This document shows positions 27,821 to 36,787 of a stretch of 64,000 nt of DNA, piece by piece. How positions within the stretch are numbered: position 1 is the stretch's first letter; each line of letters begins with the position of its first letter. The notes under the pieces were generated by a model, which ran no database searches, was not told the origin of the DNA, and saw only the letters and a list, made by a program, of their open reading frames with translations. Both the position numbers and the translations under genes were made by a program. The stretch comes from Halocatena salina (lineage in GTDB: Archaea > Halobacteriota > Halobacteria > Halobacteriales > Haloarculaceae), in assembly GCF_023115355.1 (NCBI RefSeq), contig NZ_CP096019.1, positions 1,240,001 to 1,304,000 of the forward strand, given 5' to 3'.

Positions 27821-28930
27821 ATGAACGTCGCGGTGATCGGCGGCGGAGCCGTCGGCGTTACTGTCGCGTTCGAACTCACGAGGCAAGGCATCGACGTGAC
27901 CGTCTACGAGCGCGGCTTGATCGGTGATGGGAGCGCGAGCAGCGGCCGCGCGGCTGGTGTCTGTTATGACGCGTACGCAGGGGCGATCGATGCCACAGTC
28001 GGTAAACAGGCGCTCACCCAGTTTCGAGAGTGGTCCCGAGAGGGTCGGATCGAATTCACCCCGTGTCCGTACGTGTGGCTCGCTCGTTCGGGCGATACAA
28101 AGCGAGCGGCAGCCATCCGCGAGCAGGTGCCCCGAATGCAAGAACACGGCCGGAACGTCTCGTTCGTCCCAGCCAGCGAGCTTGCGGATCGCTACCCCGC
28201 ACTTCGAGTCGATGACGTCGCCGTGGCGGCGATCGCCGAAAACGCTGGCTACATGGATCCAGCGGCGTACACCCGATCGATCGCTGCCGCGGCGGATCGA
28301 TCGGGGGCAACGATCCAGACGGAAACGCCGGCCACACTCCGCTCGGAGACGATGATCGAAACGTCGACCGGCCGCGAGTCGTTCGATGCGGTGCTCGTCG
28401 CCGCCGGTGCACACACCAAACGCGTGCTCGCTGACGCGGACGTTCGAATCCCGCTCAAGCCCTATCGCGTGCAGGCACTCACCACCGAGTCGACTGAGAT
28501 CGACGTCCCGATGCTGTTCGACGCCACCGGTGGGTACTACCTCCGGCCACACGAAGAGGGCCTGTTCGTCGGCGACGGCACCGAACCGATCGAGCGTGAC
28601 CCCGACGACTGGGATCGCTCGGCTGACGGGTGGTTCATCGAGGCGGTCGATTCGTACACAGAAACCGCGATCGGACGGATGCTCGATACGAACGACGCGT
28701 GGGCCGGGCTGTGTACCGCCACGCCCGATGGCGATCCGCTGGTGGGCGAGCGACGACCGGGGCTGTTCGTCGCGGCTGGGTGGCAGGGCCACGGGTTCAT
28801 GCGTGCGCCTGCGATCGGGGAGCGTATCGCCCACCAACTGGTGGGTGGCGACGGGATCGACGCGTTCGATCCGACACGGTTCGAAGGCAACGAATCGTTC
28901 GAAATCGTCGAGGGAATGGACATCGAGTGA
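27821..28930 (+). CDS. FAD-dependent oxidoreductase (DAO family)
   Basis: The 369-residue protein starts at the ATG at 27821 and opens with the FAD-binding motif VIGGGAVGVTVAFELTRQG and an acidic end of strand two (TVYE). Later segments ALVG-like, VLVAAGAHTKRVL and the C-terminal GHGFMRAPAIGERIA match the D-amino-acid/sarcosine oxidase superfamily. The substrate is probably a secondary or D-amino acid, but the sequence does not show which. It is oriented away from the MBL gene, which converges on it. Confidence 0.85.
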   Translation: MNVAVIGGGAVGVTVAFELTRQGIDVTVYERGLIGDGSASSGRAAGVCYDAYAGAIDATVGKQALTQFREWSREGRIEFTPCPYVWLARSGDTKRAAAIREQVPRMQEHGRNVSFVPASELADRYPALRVDDVAVAAIAENAGYMDPAAYTRSIAAAADRSGATIQTETPATLRSETMIETSTGRESFDAVLVAAGAHTKRVLADADVRIPLKPYRVQALTTESTEIDVPMLFDATGGYYLRPHEEGLFVGDGTEPIERDPDDWDRSADGWFIEAVDSYTETAIGRMLDTNDAWAGLCTATPDGDPLVGERRPGLFVAAGWQGHGFMRAPAIGERIAHQLVGGDGIDAFDPTRFEGNESFEIVEGMDIE

Positions 28931-28974
28931 TCGCTACGGTGATCGATCATCGGTCAGCATCGTGCACCAGCGTC

Positions 28975-30726
28975 TCACAGCCCGATCGATGAATCCTGTT
29001 TGTGGGTTCGGTCGGTCGATCGTTCGGGCTGCGTTTCGTTCGTTTGCGCTAAGAGATCAGAGAGGTCCTTCTCGGATTTGTTCGCGTTATGGGCGTCGGG
29101 CGTTTCGATCGCATAAAGGAAATCCTGATGTGCACCAGGAGTAGCTCGAAGGTGCTGGCACAGCGTGTCACGCGTGTGTGCATCGTTGACGGCAGTATCG
29201 GTAGCCTCTTCAGCCTCACGGAGCTGCGTGTCGATGACGATCTCTCCCTTGGCGCGTTGTTTAGCCGCTGGTTGGTGTTGAACAGCCCGCGAGACCTCCT
29301 CGACCTTCCGGGGACCGTCGATCTCCTCGGGCGACGGAACGTCTGTCAGTGGGTGTTCGATGCCGCCGAATCGCTTGGGGAGGTTCGCCCGGAGTCGGGT
29401 GTGTAATGGAAGCCGTTCGTAGTCGCGTTCTCGTTCGACGGCATCGAAGTATGCTTCCTTGTTCCGTCTTACATCCGCCTTCGTGGTGACGTGTTCCTCC
29501 CGGTCGGCCTGCACCGTTTCATGGAGCTGGTCGTGGGCGTCCGGCGTCGGGGTGAGTGTCTGGCGGAGGTCCTCGACAGTTTCGGCGTCAGTGATCGCTT
29601 CGTCTACGATCTCCTCGGTCGTCTCGACCAGCATCGGCGCGGCGTCGGCCGCCCACTCGGGCGTGTCCTCGGGCAGGTGGTCAGGAGTGAGTGCTGCGAT
29701 CCGCTCCGGGGAGACGTCGTGTTCCCGACAGTAGTACTTCAGGGCGGCTAGATCCGCTGCGTCGGTCGTGTCGAAGTCGGTTGTCGGTTCCGGACGAACA
29801 CCATTCGAATCCAGTTCGGTACGGAGCGTCCCGTGTCCCACTGTCCAGTAAACATCGACATCCTGATCATGCAGGTGCTTGAGAGTCGCATCGTGAGGGT
29901 GGGCGTCGTGGGGATTTTCGCTCGTGTGCTTATTGTGCAGACCGCTGGAAACGAGCGCTGCTTCCGGATCGACCCGATCAAGGAACTCCTCACTGGTCGC
30001 GTTATTTGAGCCGTGATGGGAGAGAACGAGGACATCAGCGTCAAGGTTCACGTCGCTCTGTTCGTTGTCGTGCTGTGACATCAACCAACTTTCACCGTTG
30101 AGTCCACCGGTATCTTCTACATCGCCCATGAACAACATCGACTGTTCGTCCTCGGTTTTGAACGCGAGGCTGTTTGCATTTGCTCCGGTCGGTTTGAGGG
30201 TGTTCTTCCGCCCGGTTACAGGGCTGGTGAACGACACTGTTTCCGGTTCATCGGGAGGAGCCAAAACTTGGATATCTGAGTCCGGTGTGAGTAAATCGCC
30301 TCCTGAAACCTGTCTGATGGTCTCTGGGTCGTGTTCTTCCAATTGACGGTCATACGTTTCCCAGACGAGCGGACTCACGCCTTTTTCTGATTTTTCGGTG
30401 TCGGAATCACACAGTTTGTATCGATGTGCGTCAGGCTCGACGACGTTCTGTATCTCATAGCCGTGGTCATACAGCTCTTCGACACCCCCCGCATGGTCGT
30501 CATGAATATGCGTTAGAACGAATGTTTCGATCGGGATATGCTCCGACTCTGTCTCTGGCGTTGACCGTCCAGCTAAAACGGTATCGAGTTCGTCACCGAC
30601 TGCTGCTTCATCCGCATCGATCAGATTGAGCGTGCCGTCCTCCGTGATAATCGCATGTGCATCTGCCTGTCCAACATCCAATGTGTAAATCTCACGTCGT
30701 CCATTAGCCAGCGGCTCACCGGACAT
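28975..30726 (-). CDS. ComEC-like metallo-beta-lactamase fold protein with long C-terminal extension
   Basis: The 583-residue protein has a metallo-hydrolase domain over residues 10-310: YTLDVGQADAHAI (first strand), HIHDDH at 73-78, Asp202 in FMGDVED and SHHGS at 236-240, the full set of metal ligands. This matches the ComEC/Rec2-type nuclease-like domain that occurs alone with DUF3006 partners. Residues 311-583 are an alpha-rich extension I do not recognise, with a repeated motif near 380-403 and 514-541. No signal peptide. The DUF3006-like gene lies three bases upstream. Confidence 0.8.
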   Translation of the reverse strand: MSGEPLANGRREIYTLDVGQADAHAIITEDGTLNLIDADEAAVGDELDTVLAGRSTPETESEHIPIETFVLTHIHDDHAGGVEELYDHGYEIQNVVEPDAHRYKLCDSDTEKSEKGVSPLVWETYDRQLEEHDPETIRQVSGGDLLTPDSDIQVLAPPDEPETVSFTSPVTGRKNTLKPTGANANSLAFKTEDEQSMLFMGDVEDTGGLNGESWLMSQHDNEQSDVNLDADVLVLSHHGSNNATSEEFLDRVDPEAALVSSGLHNKHTSENPHDAHPHDATLKHLHDQDVDVYWTVGHGTLRTELDSNGVRPEPTTDFDTTDAADLAALKYYCREHDVSPERIAALTPDHLPEDTPEWAADAAPMLVETTEEIVDEAITDAETVEDLRQTLTPTPDAHDQLHETVQADREEHVTTKADVRRNKEAYFDAVERERDYERLPLHTRLRANLPKRFGGIEHPLTDVPSPEEIDGPRKVEEVSRAVQHQPAAKQRAKGEIVIDTQLREAEEATDTAVNDAHTRDTLCQHLRATPGAHQDFLYAIETPDAHNANKSEKDLSDLLAQTNETQPERSTDRTHKQDSSIGL

Positions 30727-30729
30727 ATC

Positions 30730-30993
30730 TCAGTCTTCTAATCGCTTCTCTCGATGCCGCTGAATCGCATCTTCGACCTCCTTCTGTTTCTTCTTAGTAA
30801 GTTCTTCGTCGTACTGCATTGCGACGAGTTCACCGTCTTCGATCTCTGGTTGATATTGGTCTCCAATCGCTGCATCGTCCGGTAATTCCCCAACATCTTT
30901 ATGGAAACGTTCAATTATTTTTTCATTTTCAAATAGAATCAGCGTTGCAATACCGTCTTCATGATCTTGATATGAGAGTCGACGCTCTTTCAT
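30730..30993 (-). CDS. DUF3006-like partner protein
   Basis: The 87-residue acidic protein reads RLSYQDHEDGIATLILFENEK, then LPDDAAIGDQYQ and an EDGELVAMQ strand, a pattern like DUF3006, a small beta domain usually encoded beside ComEC-like metallo-hydrolases. Its last 25 residues are a charged helix (KKKQKEVEDAIQRHREK). It ends three bases before the MBL gene. What DUF3006 does is unknown; a regulatory or delivery partner of the hydrolase is inferred. Confidence 0.72.
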   Translation of the reverse strand: MKERRLSYQDHEDGIATLILFENEKIIERFHKDVGELPDDAAIGDQYQPEIEDGELVAMQYDEELTKKKQKEVEDAIQRHREKRLED

Positions 30994-31311
30994 TATCTCT
31001 ATACAATATCATCACGGAACTTAATTATACCGGGACTGAACGATAGCCACGATCGGTACTGATGTGTCCAAGGAGAGGGAATCATCACCTCCTCACCATC
31101 GAACGCATCCCAGCCGAGAAATCCCCTACCGTGTACTCACAAGAACTGATCGATCAGTAGTATTGACAGATTCTTTTCCTGTTCGATAGCTTTTTACTCA
31201 CGCATTCCGATGAGAAGCACGAACGCCGCTCGACACACGAAAAGTGTCCGGGTGCTGGAAACACCCGAACGGCGGTGTTCACCCAACGCAGCTAACGAGG
31301 AGTTAACACCA
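30994..31311. other. gap of about 320 bases
   Basis: This stretch lies between the DUF3006-like gene and a small gene on the other strand and should hold both promoters. No gene or RNA is recognised. AT content is raised near 31000-31040. Confidence 0.4.
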
Positions 31312-31551
31312 ATGGATCCTAACGACACGGACGTAGAGAAAAGTATCGGTCGTGACCAGAACGACGAGCCGGTGGCTCGGGAGACGTGCATTAAGCCGTG
31401 GTGTGAGGCGGCAGTGAACACCCGGATCAGCAAAGAGGAAGATGGTAGTGTCGAGATCAAACGCTGTGCCAAAGGGCATTTCGTCCGAAAACGCTTGCTC
31501 GACGTCGACGGAGAGGCATACCGAACGTTCCGATCGATCCTCGGGCCGTAA
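31312..31551 (+). CDS. small putative zinc-binding protein
   Basis: The 79-residue protein starts at the ATG at 31312 with a GAGGAG ribosome site about ten bases before. It contains CIKPWC and, twenty-odd residues on, RCAKGHF, giving a Cys4-like/His site that may bind zinc. The rest is acidic and short. I do not recognise the family. It converges on the aldo/keto reductase gene. Confidence 0.6.
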   Translation: MDPNDTDVEKSIGRDQNDEPVARETCIKPWCEAAVNTRISKEEDGSVEIKRCAKGHFVRKRLLDVDGEAYRTFRSILGP

Positions 31552-31582
31552 ACCCTGATCGGTGACCGTCGCTGCGCAGTGG

Positions 31583-32566
31583 TCACACCAGCGACGGCGT
31601 TTCTTTCGCCTCCGCCAGCCGATCGAACTGGTCTTGGGACAGCGACAGCTCGGCGGCACCGAGGTTTTCGGTGAGCTGCTCGGTCGTTCGTGCGCCGACG
31701 ATGGGCGCACAGACCCGGGGATGGTCGAGTAGCCACGCGAGCGAGACCTGTGCTGGTGTTGCATCGAGTTCGTCGGCCACCTCGCTGACGACATCAAGCG
31801 CCTCGAAGTTCTCGTCGGTGAGATACCGATCGGCGAACTGGTCGGACTGGGCGCCGCGTGTTTGTTCAGGGACGCGGTCACCACGCCGGTATTTGCCGGT
31901 GAGAAAGCCACCGGCCAGCGGACTCCACGGACAGCATTCGATGCCGTAGCGCTCACACATGTCGAGATACGACGGTTCGATCTCGCGGTTGATGAGGTTG
32001 TAACGGGGTTGGGCGATCGTGAACGGCTCGTAGCCGCGTTTGTCCGCGATCTCGTTGGCCTCGACAACCCGCCACGCTTTGGGTTCGAACGTGGACGTAC
32101 CGAGATAGTTCACTTTCCCGTCCCGAACGAACCCGTTCAGCGTGCGCATGAACTCCTCCGGAGGTGTCTGCTCATCGAATCGGTGCGTGTACAGAACATC
32201 GAGGTAGTCGGTTCCGAGCCGGTCGAGAATCCGATCGATCTGCCGACGGAGGTGCTTCCGACCGAGTCCCTGCCCGTTGGGATCGTCCTCACGCGTCGGC
32301 CAATACACCTTCGAGGCGATGACGAACCGCTCTCGGTCGTACTGTTCGAGCCAATCACCGATCCACTGCTCGCTTTTCCCATCACCGTACATGTCGGCGG
32401 TGTCGATGAAGTTCCCGCCGTGCTCGACGTACAGATCGAGCAGTTCGTGGGCACGCTCACGGTCGACTTCAACCATGCCAGCGTCGGTCTCGCGGCCGAA
32501 CCGCCACGTCCCAAACGAGAGCGAGCTCACCGTCGTTCCTGTCTGGCCGAGTGAAACCGTCTCCAT
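31583..32566 (-). CDS. aldo/keto reductase
   Basis: The 327-residue protein starts at the ATG at 32566 and follows the NADPH-dependent aldo/keto reductase fold. The catalytic tetrad is visible as Asp and Tyr in DTADMYGDG, Lys in VIASKVYW and His in YTHRFDE. The cofactor segment PIVGARTTEQL is near the C-terminus. The family reduces aldehydes and ketones; the substrate is not evident. It lies downstream of the hisB/ACT pair on the same strand but about 50 bases away, so co-transcription is possible. Confidence 0.9.
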   Translation of the reverse strand: METVSLGQTGTTVSSLSFGTWRFGRETDAGMVEVDRERAHELLDLYVEHGGNFIDTADMYGDGKSEQWIGDWLEQYDRERFVIASKVYWPTREDDPNGQGLGRKHLRRQIDRILDRLGTDYLDVLYTHRFDEQTPPEEFMRTLNGFVRDGKVNYLGTSTFEPKAWRVVEANEIADKRGYEPFTIAQPRYNLINREIEPSYLDMCERYGIECCPWSPLAGGFLTGKYRRGDRVPEQTRGAQSDQFADRYLTDENFEALDVVSEVADELDATPAQVSLAWLLDHPRVCAPIVGARTTEQLTENLGAAELSLSQDQFDRLAEAKETPSLV

Positions 32567-32621
32567 AACACTACCCAGCGGTGCGATGAACTTAACCAGA
32601 ACGGGAAGGGACGCAGTCGCG

Positions 32622-33125
32622 CTATTCGATCTCGATGCGGTGAACGAACGACAACGCCCGGATATCGTTGATGAGATCACCGGGCAGCTCCACGTCGGTG
32701 ATGATCGTGAGCGAGGGCGTGTCCGCGAACTCTGGATCTGTGGTGAAAAGCTGCCGGATCGTGATGTCGCGTGCAGCGATGCGGTCGGTCACGTCGATGA
32801 TGATCCCGGATTCGCTGGCGTCATCGACGTACACGGTCAGGACGGTCAGATCGAGCACGGGAGCCAGATCCTTCAACGACGCGATGGCAGAGATGTTCTG
32901 GAAAATCCGTCGCAGCTCCTCGTCTTTGAGGAGTTCGTCGGTCGTGGCGTCGACGACGCGCCGGTCCACATCGATCTCGCGGGCGATCCCCGTGTTCGGA
33001 ATCTCGATCCCTCCCGAGACGACACGGCCGTCGTCGTTCACCGAAAATCCCCGTTCGAGCAACAGCCGAACGACTGCCTGTTGGCTTGGACTGTTCTCGA
33101 ACTTCTTCATGATCTCATCGAACAT
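32622..33125 (-). CDS. HTH-ACT regulator of amino-acid metabolism
   Basis: The 167-residue protein begins MFDEIMKKFENSPSQQAVVRLLLERGF, a helix-turn-helix, and ends with an ACT domain (DLTVLTVYVDDASESGIIIDVTD and VELPGDLINDI). It matches the archaeal family of predicted regulators of amino-acid metabolism that carry an ACT domain. Its ATG is one base after the hisB stop codon, so the two are read together. Control of histidine or another amino-acid pathway is likely but not shown. Confidence 0.87.
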   Translation of the reverse strand: MFDEIMKKFENSPSQQAVVRLLLERGFSVNDDGRVVSGGIEIPNTGIAREIDVDRRVVDATTDELLKDEELRRIFQNISAIASLKDLAPVLDLTVLTVYVDDASESGIIIDVTDRIAARDITIRQLFTTDPEFADTPSLTIITDVELPGDLINDIRALSFVHRIEIE

Positions 33126-33126
33126 G

Positions 33127-33714
33127 TTACAGTTCCCCTTTCGTGCTCGGCGTGTCCGACCGGCGTTCGTCGATTCGGGTGGCGTCGTCGAGCGCTCGGC
33201 CGAGACATTTGAACAACGCCTCGATCTCGTGGTGGGCGTTCTCACCCTCGACGCTCGCGTGCAGTGTCAGCCCGCCGTTCATTGCGAGCGATCGGGCGAA
33301 ATGAGCTGCCATCCGGCTCGTCATCTCCCCCACCTGTTGTTGGGAAAACGTTCCTTCGAACTCGAACCACGGGCGACCACTCACGTCGAGTACGATGCTG
33401 CCGATGGCTTCGTCGAGCGGCACGCGCCGATCCGCGAAGCGAACGATCCCACGTTTGTCCCCGAGCGCCTGTTCGAACGCGTCTCCAAGCGCGATGGCGA
33501 CGTCCTCAACCGTGTGGTGGTCATCGACTGCGAGATCACCTTCACAACGGACGGTTAGATCGAACAGCCCGTGTTTGGCAAACGATTCGAGCATGTGATC
33601 GAAAAACCCGATACCAGTGTCGATGGTTGCCTCGCCATCGCCGTCGATAGCGAGCGTGAGTTCGATCGCGGTTTCCGTTGTTTCCCGGGTGACAGCGGCA
33701 CTCCGATCGCCCAT
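33127..33714 (-). CDS. hisB: imidazoleglycerol-phosphate dehydratase
   Basis: HisB removes water from imidazoleglycerol phosphate in the sixth step of histidine synthesis. The 195-residue protein has the metal motifs FDHM (near residues 38-41), DDHHTVED and the C-terminal HHEIEALFK. The ATG at 33714 is preferred over a GTG three codons upstream. The order DHHTVED...[16 protein letters not shown] is diagnostic. The ACT regulator follows one base after its stop. Confidence 0.96.
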   Translation of the reverse strand: MGDRSAAVTRETTETAIELTLAIDGDGEATIDTGIGFFDHMLESFAKHGLFDLTVRCEGDLAVDDHHTVEDVAIALGDAFEQALGDKRGIVRFADRRVPLDEAIGSIVLDVSGRPWFEFEGTFSQQQVGEMTSRMAAHFARSLAMNGGLTLHASVEGENAHHEIEALFKCLGRALDDATRIDERRSDTPSTKGEL

Positions 33715-33775
33715 ACCCACCACTTCCCGTGGACGTACAAGCCGGTTGCGCTGTCGGTGTGCGTACGGTCACGCC

Positions 33776-35584
33776 CTACGTCCGAGGGTTCAGCTGCGTG
33801 AGCGACACCCGTCGGCCGTCAAGAAACACGTCGATCGCCTCGAATGATCCGCTTGGGAGTCGAAAGGCGGTCACATCGCCTCGAAACAGATAGTCGTCGT
33901 GGCCAGCAGCGACCGCTCCCGAAACTCGGTCGACACCCACGTGATCTTCACCGGTTGCCGTGGCCGTCGGATACACGATACCGGACACCTCGAAGGCGTA
34001 CGGCGTTCGAGATCCAGTTCCGGAAACACGGAGTTCGTGGATATCGGACGGATTCAACGCCGCGATCGTCCGCTCGTTCCCATCGACCAGAAGTTCGAGA
34101 TCGTCCTCGTCGCCTCGAATGAGATCGAACGAGATGATCGCTCCGGTGAACCGATAGTGATCGGACGAATCGCCAATCCGTCCCGAAGCGGTGGACTCAG
34201 AGCGTCTATCGTGGGACTGGGAGCCAACGCCAGAGACGGTGCCACTCACCGCAAACCGGTAGCGTGCTGTAGCGCCCCGAATCAGGAGGTCGTGTGTCGG
34301 CGTCACATCGAGTACATCCGCTGTGACCGGGTGGCCGTCGACGGTCACAGTGAGATCATCGGAATCACCGCTGGTAACGTTGAAGTGATCCACAGCGCGT
34401 TTGTACTCATACACGTCGGGATCGCCGTCTACGACGCCGTAGGCGCGGTCTTCGAACACCCATTCCTCGCTGTCCATCGACTGTGTCGCGGTGAACGACT
34501 CGGTAACGCCGAGTTGGTACTCGACGGGATCGCCAGTCGACCGGAGTCGGAGCTGGCTGCTCTCCTGTGGCGTCAGCTCGTCGTGGGTCCGCTTCACTCC
34601 GTCGACGTACACCGTGATGTCGTCCGAATCACCGTGAGTAACGTCAAAAGTGGTGATCTGACCGGTGAAATGATAGTAATCGACACCGCCGTGCACGAGG
34701 CTGTTCACGCGGCTGTCTCCGACCGCATCGTGAGCGTCGGTCGTATCGGTCGCTGTGATTGTCCCGTCGACAGCGATGGTGTACGCCACGCGCGACCCCT
34801 CGCCATCGACGGCGAGTACGTGAGTTGGATCACTAGCCGCTACCGCTGTCAGAGCATCAATGAGACGCTTAACGTGTGCCTTCTGCCACCGAATCCGTGC
34901 GGAGAGGTCGAGATCCTTGTAGGTCTCGATGATGTACGTCGGGATCCCCAACTCGAAGGCAGTTCGCTGGACGAACACACCCGTCGGATCCTCGGACGGA
35001 CGGGGAAGAAAGCGCGGGTGAAAGTGATTGACGGAAGCGTCGATCGATTCGTTGACGGCATCAATAGACAGCTGAGCAGCACAGCAGCCGTTCCGGAGCG
35101 GGGAGTAACCGACCGACTGCCCGAGCCAACCATCGATGTACCGACCCACCGACTCGTGCATGTCGATGACGAGATCCGGTTGAAATTCCGTCACCACGTT
35201 CCAGATCTCCCGCGCCAGCTCCGTGGTGGGGCTCTCAGTGAGGGGAAACTGCCGATTCAGATCTCCGTTCGCTTCCCTCGCTCCGTTCTGAACGGCCACG
35301 GCGTTTGCCCGCGGAAGCACGAGGAGAGCACCTGTGTCCGGAGTCCAGTCCTGAATGTCATCACCAGCGAGATATCCCGCCGGCTCATTGCCGTGCATCC
35401 CGCCGACGACGAGCGTCGTCAGTCCGTCGCTACTAGAGTCGTTGATCGACAGCGTCGTTTCTTGTTCCGTCCCTGCCATCAACTGGGTGCGTCGATCATC
35501 GGAACGAGCGCCCGTGCTCTCACTCCCGAGACCGACCAGTCCCCCTGCCACGCCGAACGCCTTGATGAACGAGCGCCGCCTCAT
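33776..35584 (-). CDS. secreted M14-type deacylase with beta repeats
   Basis: The 602-residue protein starts MRRRSFIKAFGVAGG, a clear Tat signal. Residues 50-250 form an M14 succinylglutamate desuccinylase/aspartoacylase-like domain with zinc ligands H64 and E67 (GGMHGNE) and H143 (DMHES), the DLNR motif at 108-111 and a candidate catalytic Glu220 (YIIE). The remaining 350 residues are about three and a half beta-rich repeats, each with a phrase like FDVTHGDSDDITVYVDG. A secreted peptidase or amide hydrolase is likely; the repeats probably bind a surface or a partner. The ATG at 35584 fits the signal peptide. Confidence 0.85.
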   Translation of the reverse strand: MRRRSFIKAFGVAGGLVGLGSESTGARSDDRRTQLMAGTEQETTLSINDSSSDGLTTLVVGGMHGNEPAGYLAGDDIQDWTPDTGALLVLPRANAVAVQNGAREANGDLNRQFPLTESPTTELAREIWNVVTEFQPDLVIDMHESVGRYIDGWLGQSVGYSPLRNGCCAAQLSIDAVNESIDASVNHFHPRFLPRPSEDPTGVFVQRTAFELGIPTYIIETYKDLDLSARIRWQKAHVKRLIDALTAVAASDPTHVLAVDGEGSRVAYTIAVDGTITATDTTDAHDAVGDSRVNSLVHGGVDYYHFTGQITTFDVTHGDSDDITVYVDGVKRTHDELTPQESSQLRLRSTGDPVEYQLGVTESFTATQSMDSEEWVFEDRAYGVVDGDPDVYEYKRAVDHFNVTSGDSDDLTVTVDGHPVTADVLDVTPTHDLLIRGATARYRFAVSGTVSGVGSQSHDRRSESTASGRIGDSSDHYRFTGAIISFDLIRGDEDDLELLVDGNERTIAALNPSDIHELRVSGTGSRTPYAFEVSGIVYPTATATGEDHVGVDRVSGAVAAGHDDYLFRGDVTAFRLPSGSFEAIDVFLDGRRVSLTQLNPRT

Positions 35585-35857
35585 CGATACTGGTTGAATC
35601 CACTCCAACACCAATGGAATAATACGGAGAGATTATTTAGTAACTAAACGCCTAAAATAAATAAGGAAATGGGCGCTCGCCTTTATTACCTGCGAAAGTA
35701 TAAGTTATATTATTCTATATTGGATCTATTCTACACCACAATTATTGAAACGACAGTACTAAGACACCACCTCTATTGTCCGGGCGTGTAGAACGTTCAA
35801 GATGGATATGCTATCCATCGAGATCGTCGGTAGAGAAAACATCCCGAACTACAATAC

Positions 35858-36541
35858 ATGACAGATAGAATCCTAACGCGGCGGAAGCTTCTCGGTACCA
35901 CCTCCGTCGCTCTTTTCGGAGGGGTTTCCGGATGTGGCAGTATTCTGGAGAACATCAACGCCACAGCACCAGAATCGGAATCGAACTCGGATCCCTCGAC
36001 GGACATGGGACCGCAATCCACGCCGGAGCCACCCGCCGTCTCGGAGCCGACAACGACGGAAGCGACAGTCGTATCGCAGTCGACGGACGGCTCGGAGTCG
36101 ACTTCGAAAGGAGATGCTGCCGAGCGGACACCGGGCGACTCGTGGACACCGCCGGAAACGCCCCACAAGCCGACGGAGGACAAACGTGACGGTCGCATCA
36201 ACGATGTCGACATCATCAACAAAGAGGAGGCGTCCGGCGGGGGGTACAGCAATTTCGATCTACAGGTCGGTGCCAATACGTGGCTGAAGGACGTGGATCC
36301 CGAACCCGAAGTGGACGGCGATCCGTATTTTGCCGTCGAAATCAACGGGACACTCGTCGCCCGGACGGATCTCGTACCGTTCAGAAAGCAAGGTTCGTTC
36401 AAGGTGCCGATCGATCAGGGAGGGCTCCAACAGTTCGGTGCTGGCACGCTCGAGATCCATATCCTCATGCTCGATATCGACAAACAGACCGACGATCTGT
36501 ACGGCGAGTGGACTGGTACGATCGAGTATCAGCCGGCGTAG
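35858..36541 (+). CDS. Tat lipoprotein of unknown function
   Basis: The 227-residue protein has LTRRKLLG (Tat) and lipobox GGVSGC near residues 20-25, so it is probably a lipid-anchored exported protein. A Ser/Thr/Pro/Glu-rich spacer covers about 27-110. The rest is a beta-type domain with YFAVEINGTLVA and TGTIEYQPA at the end. I recognise no enzyme motif. An AT-rich stretch of about 270 bases lies upstream and probably holds its promoter. Confidence 0.75.
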   Translation: MTDRILTRRKLLGTTSVALFGGVSGCGSILENINATAPESESNSDPSTDMGPQSTPEPPAVSEPTTTEATVVSQSTDGSESTSKGDAAERTPGDSWTPPETPHKPTEDKRDGRINDVDIINKEEASGGGYSNFDLQVGANTWLKDVDPEPEVDGDPYFAVEINGTLVARTDLVPFRKQGSFKVPIDQGGLQQFGAGTLEIHILMLDIDKQTDDLYGEWTGTIEYQPA

Positions 36542-36658
36542 GTAGGCGTTCGTCTCGTATCTAATTCTGTCTCGATGGAGCCGTCTATCGTGCATCGAAC
36601 GAGCAGGGAGAGCGACACGCTTGGAGAAAAATCTGTGAAAGCAACGGTGAGGAGAATA

Positions 36659-36731
36659 TGGGCCGGCGCAGATTCGAACTGCGGTTACGGCCACCCGAAG
36701 GCCGAAGGATACCAAGCTACCCCACCGGCCC
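36659..36731 (-). tRNA. tRNA-Pro (CGG)
   Basis: On the minus strand, acceptor stem GGGCCGG pairs with CCGGCCC, the anticodon stem-loop is CGGCC-TTCGGGT-GGCCG with anticodon CGG, the T arm is CCGCAG-TTCGAAT-CTGCG in type, and the discriminator is A. Length is 73 bases, with no intron and no encoded CCA. The trmY gene, whose product modifies tRNA, lies 57 bases upstream. Confidence 0.96.
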
Positions 36732-36787
36732 GCATTCCATACTGGGAGTACTGTAGTGTTAACGCTTCCGGGTTCGATCGATGTCGG

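Noticed and set aside
33899-35647. 582-residue plus-strand frame opposite the M14 deacylase gene
   Set aside because: The minus strand has a Tat signal, zinc site and repeats, while this frame shows none. It is a shadow.
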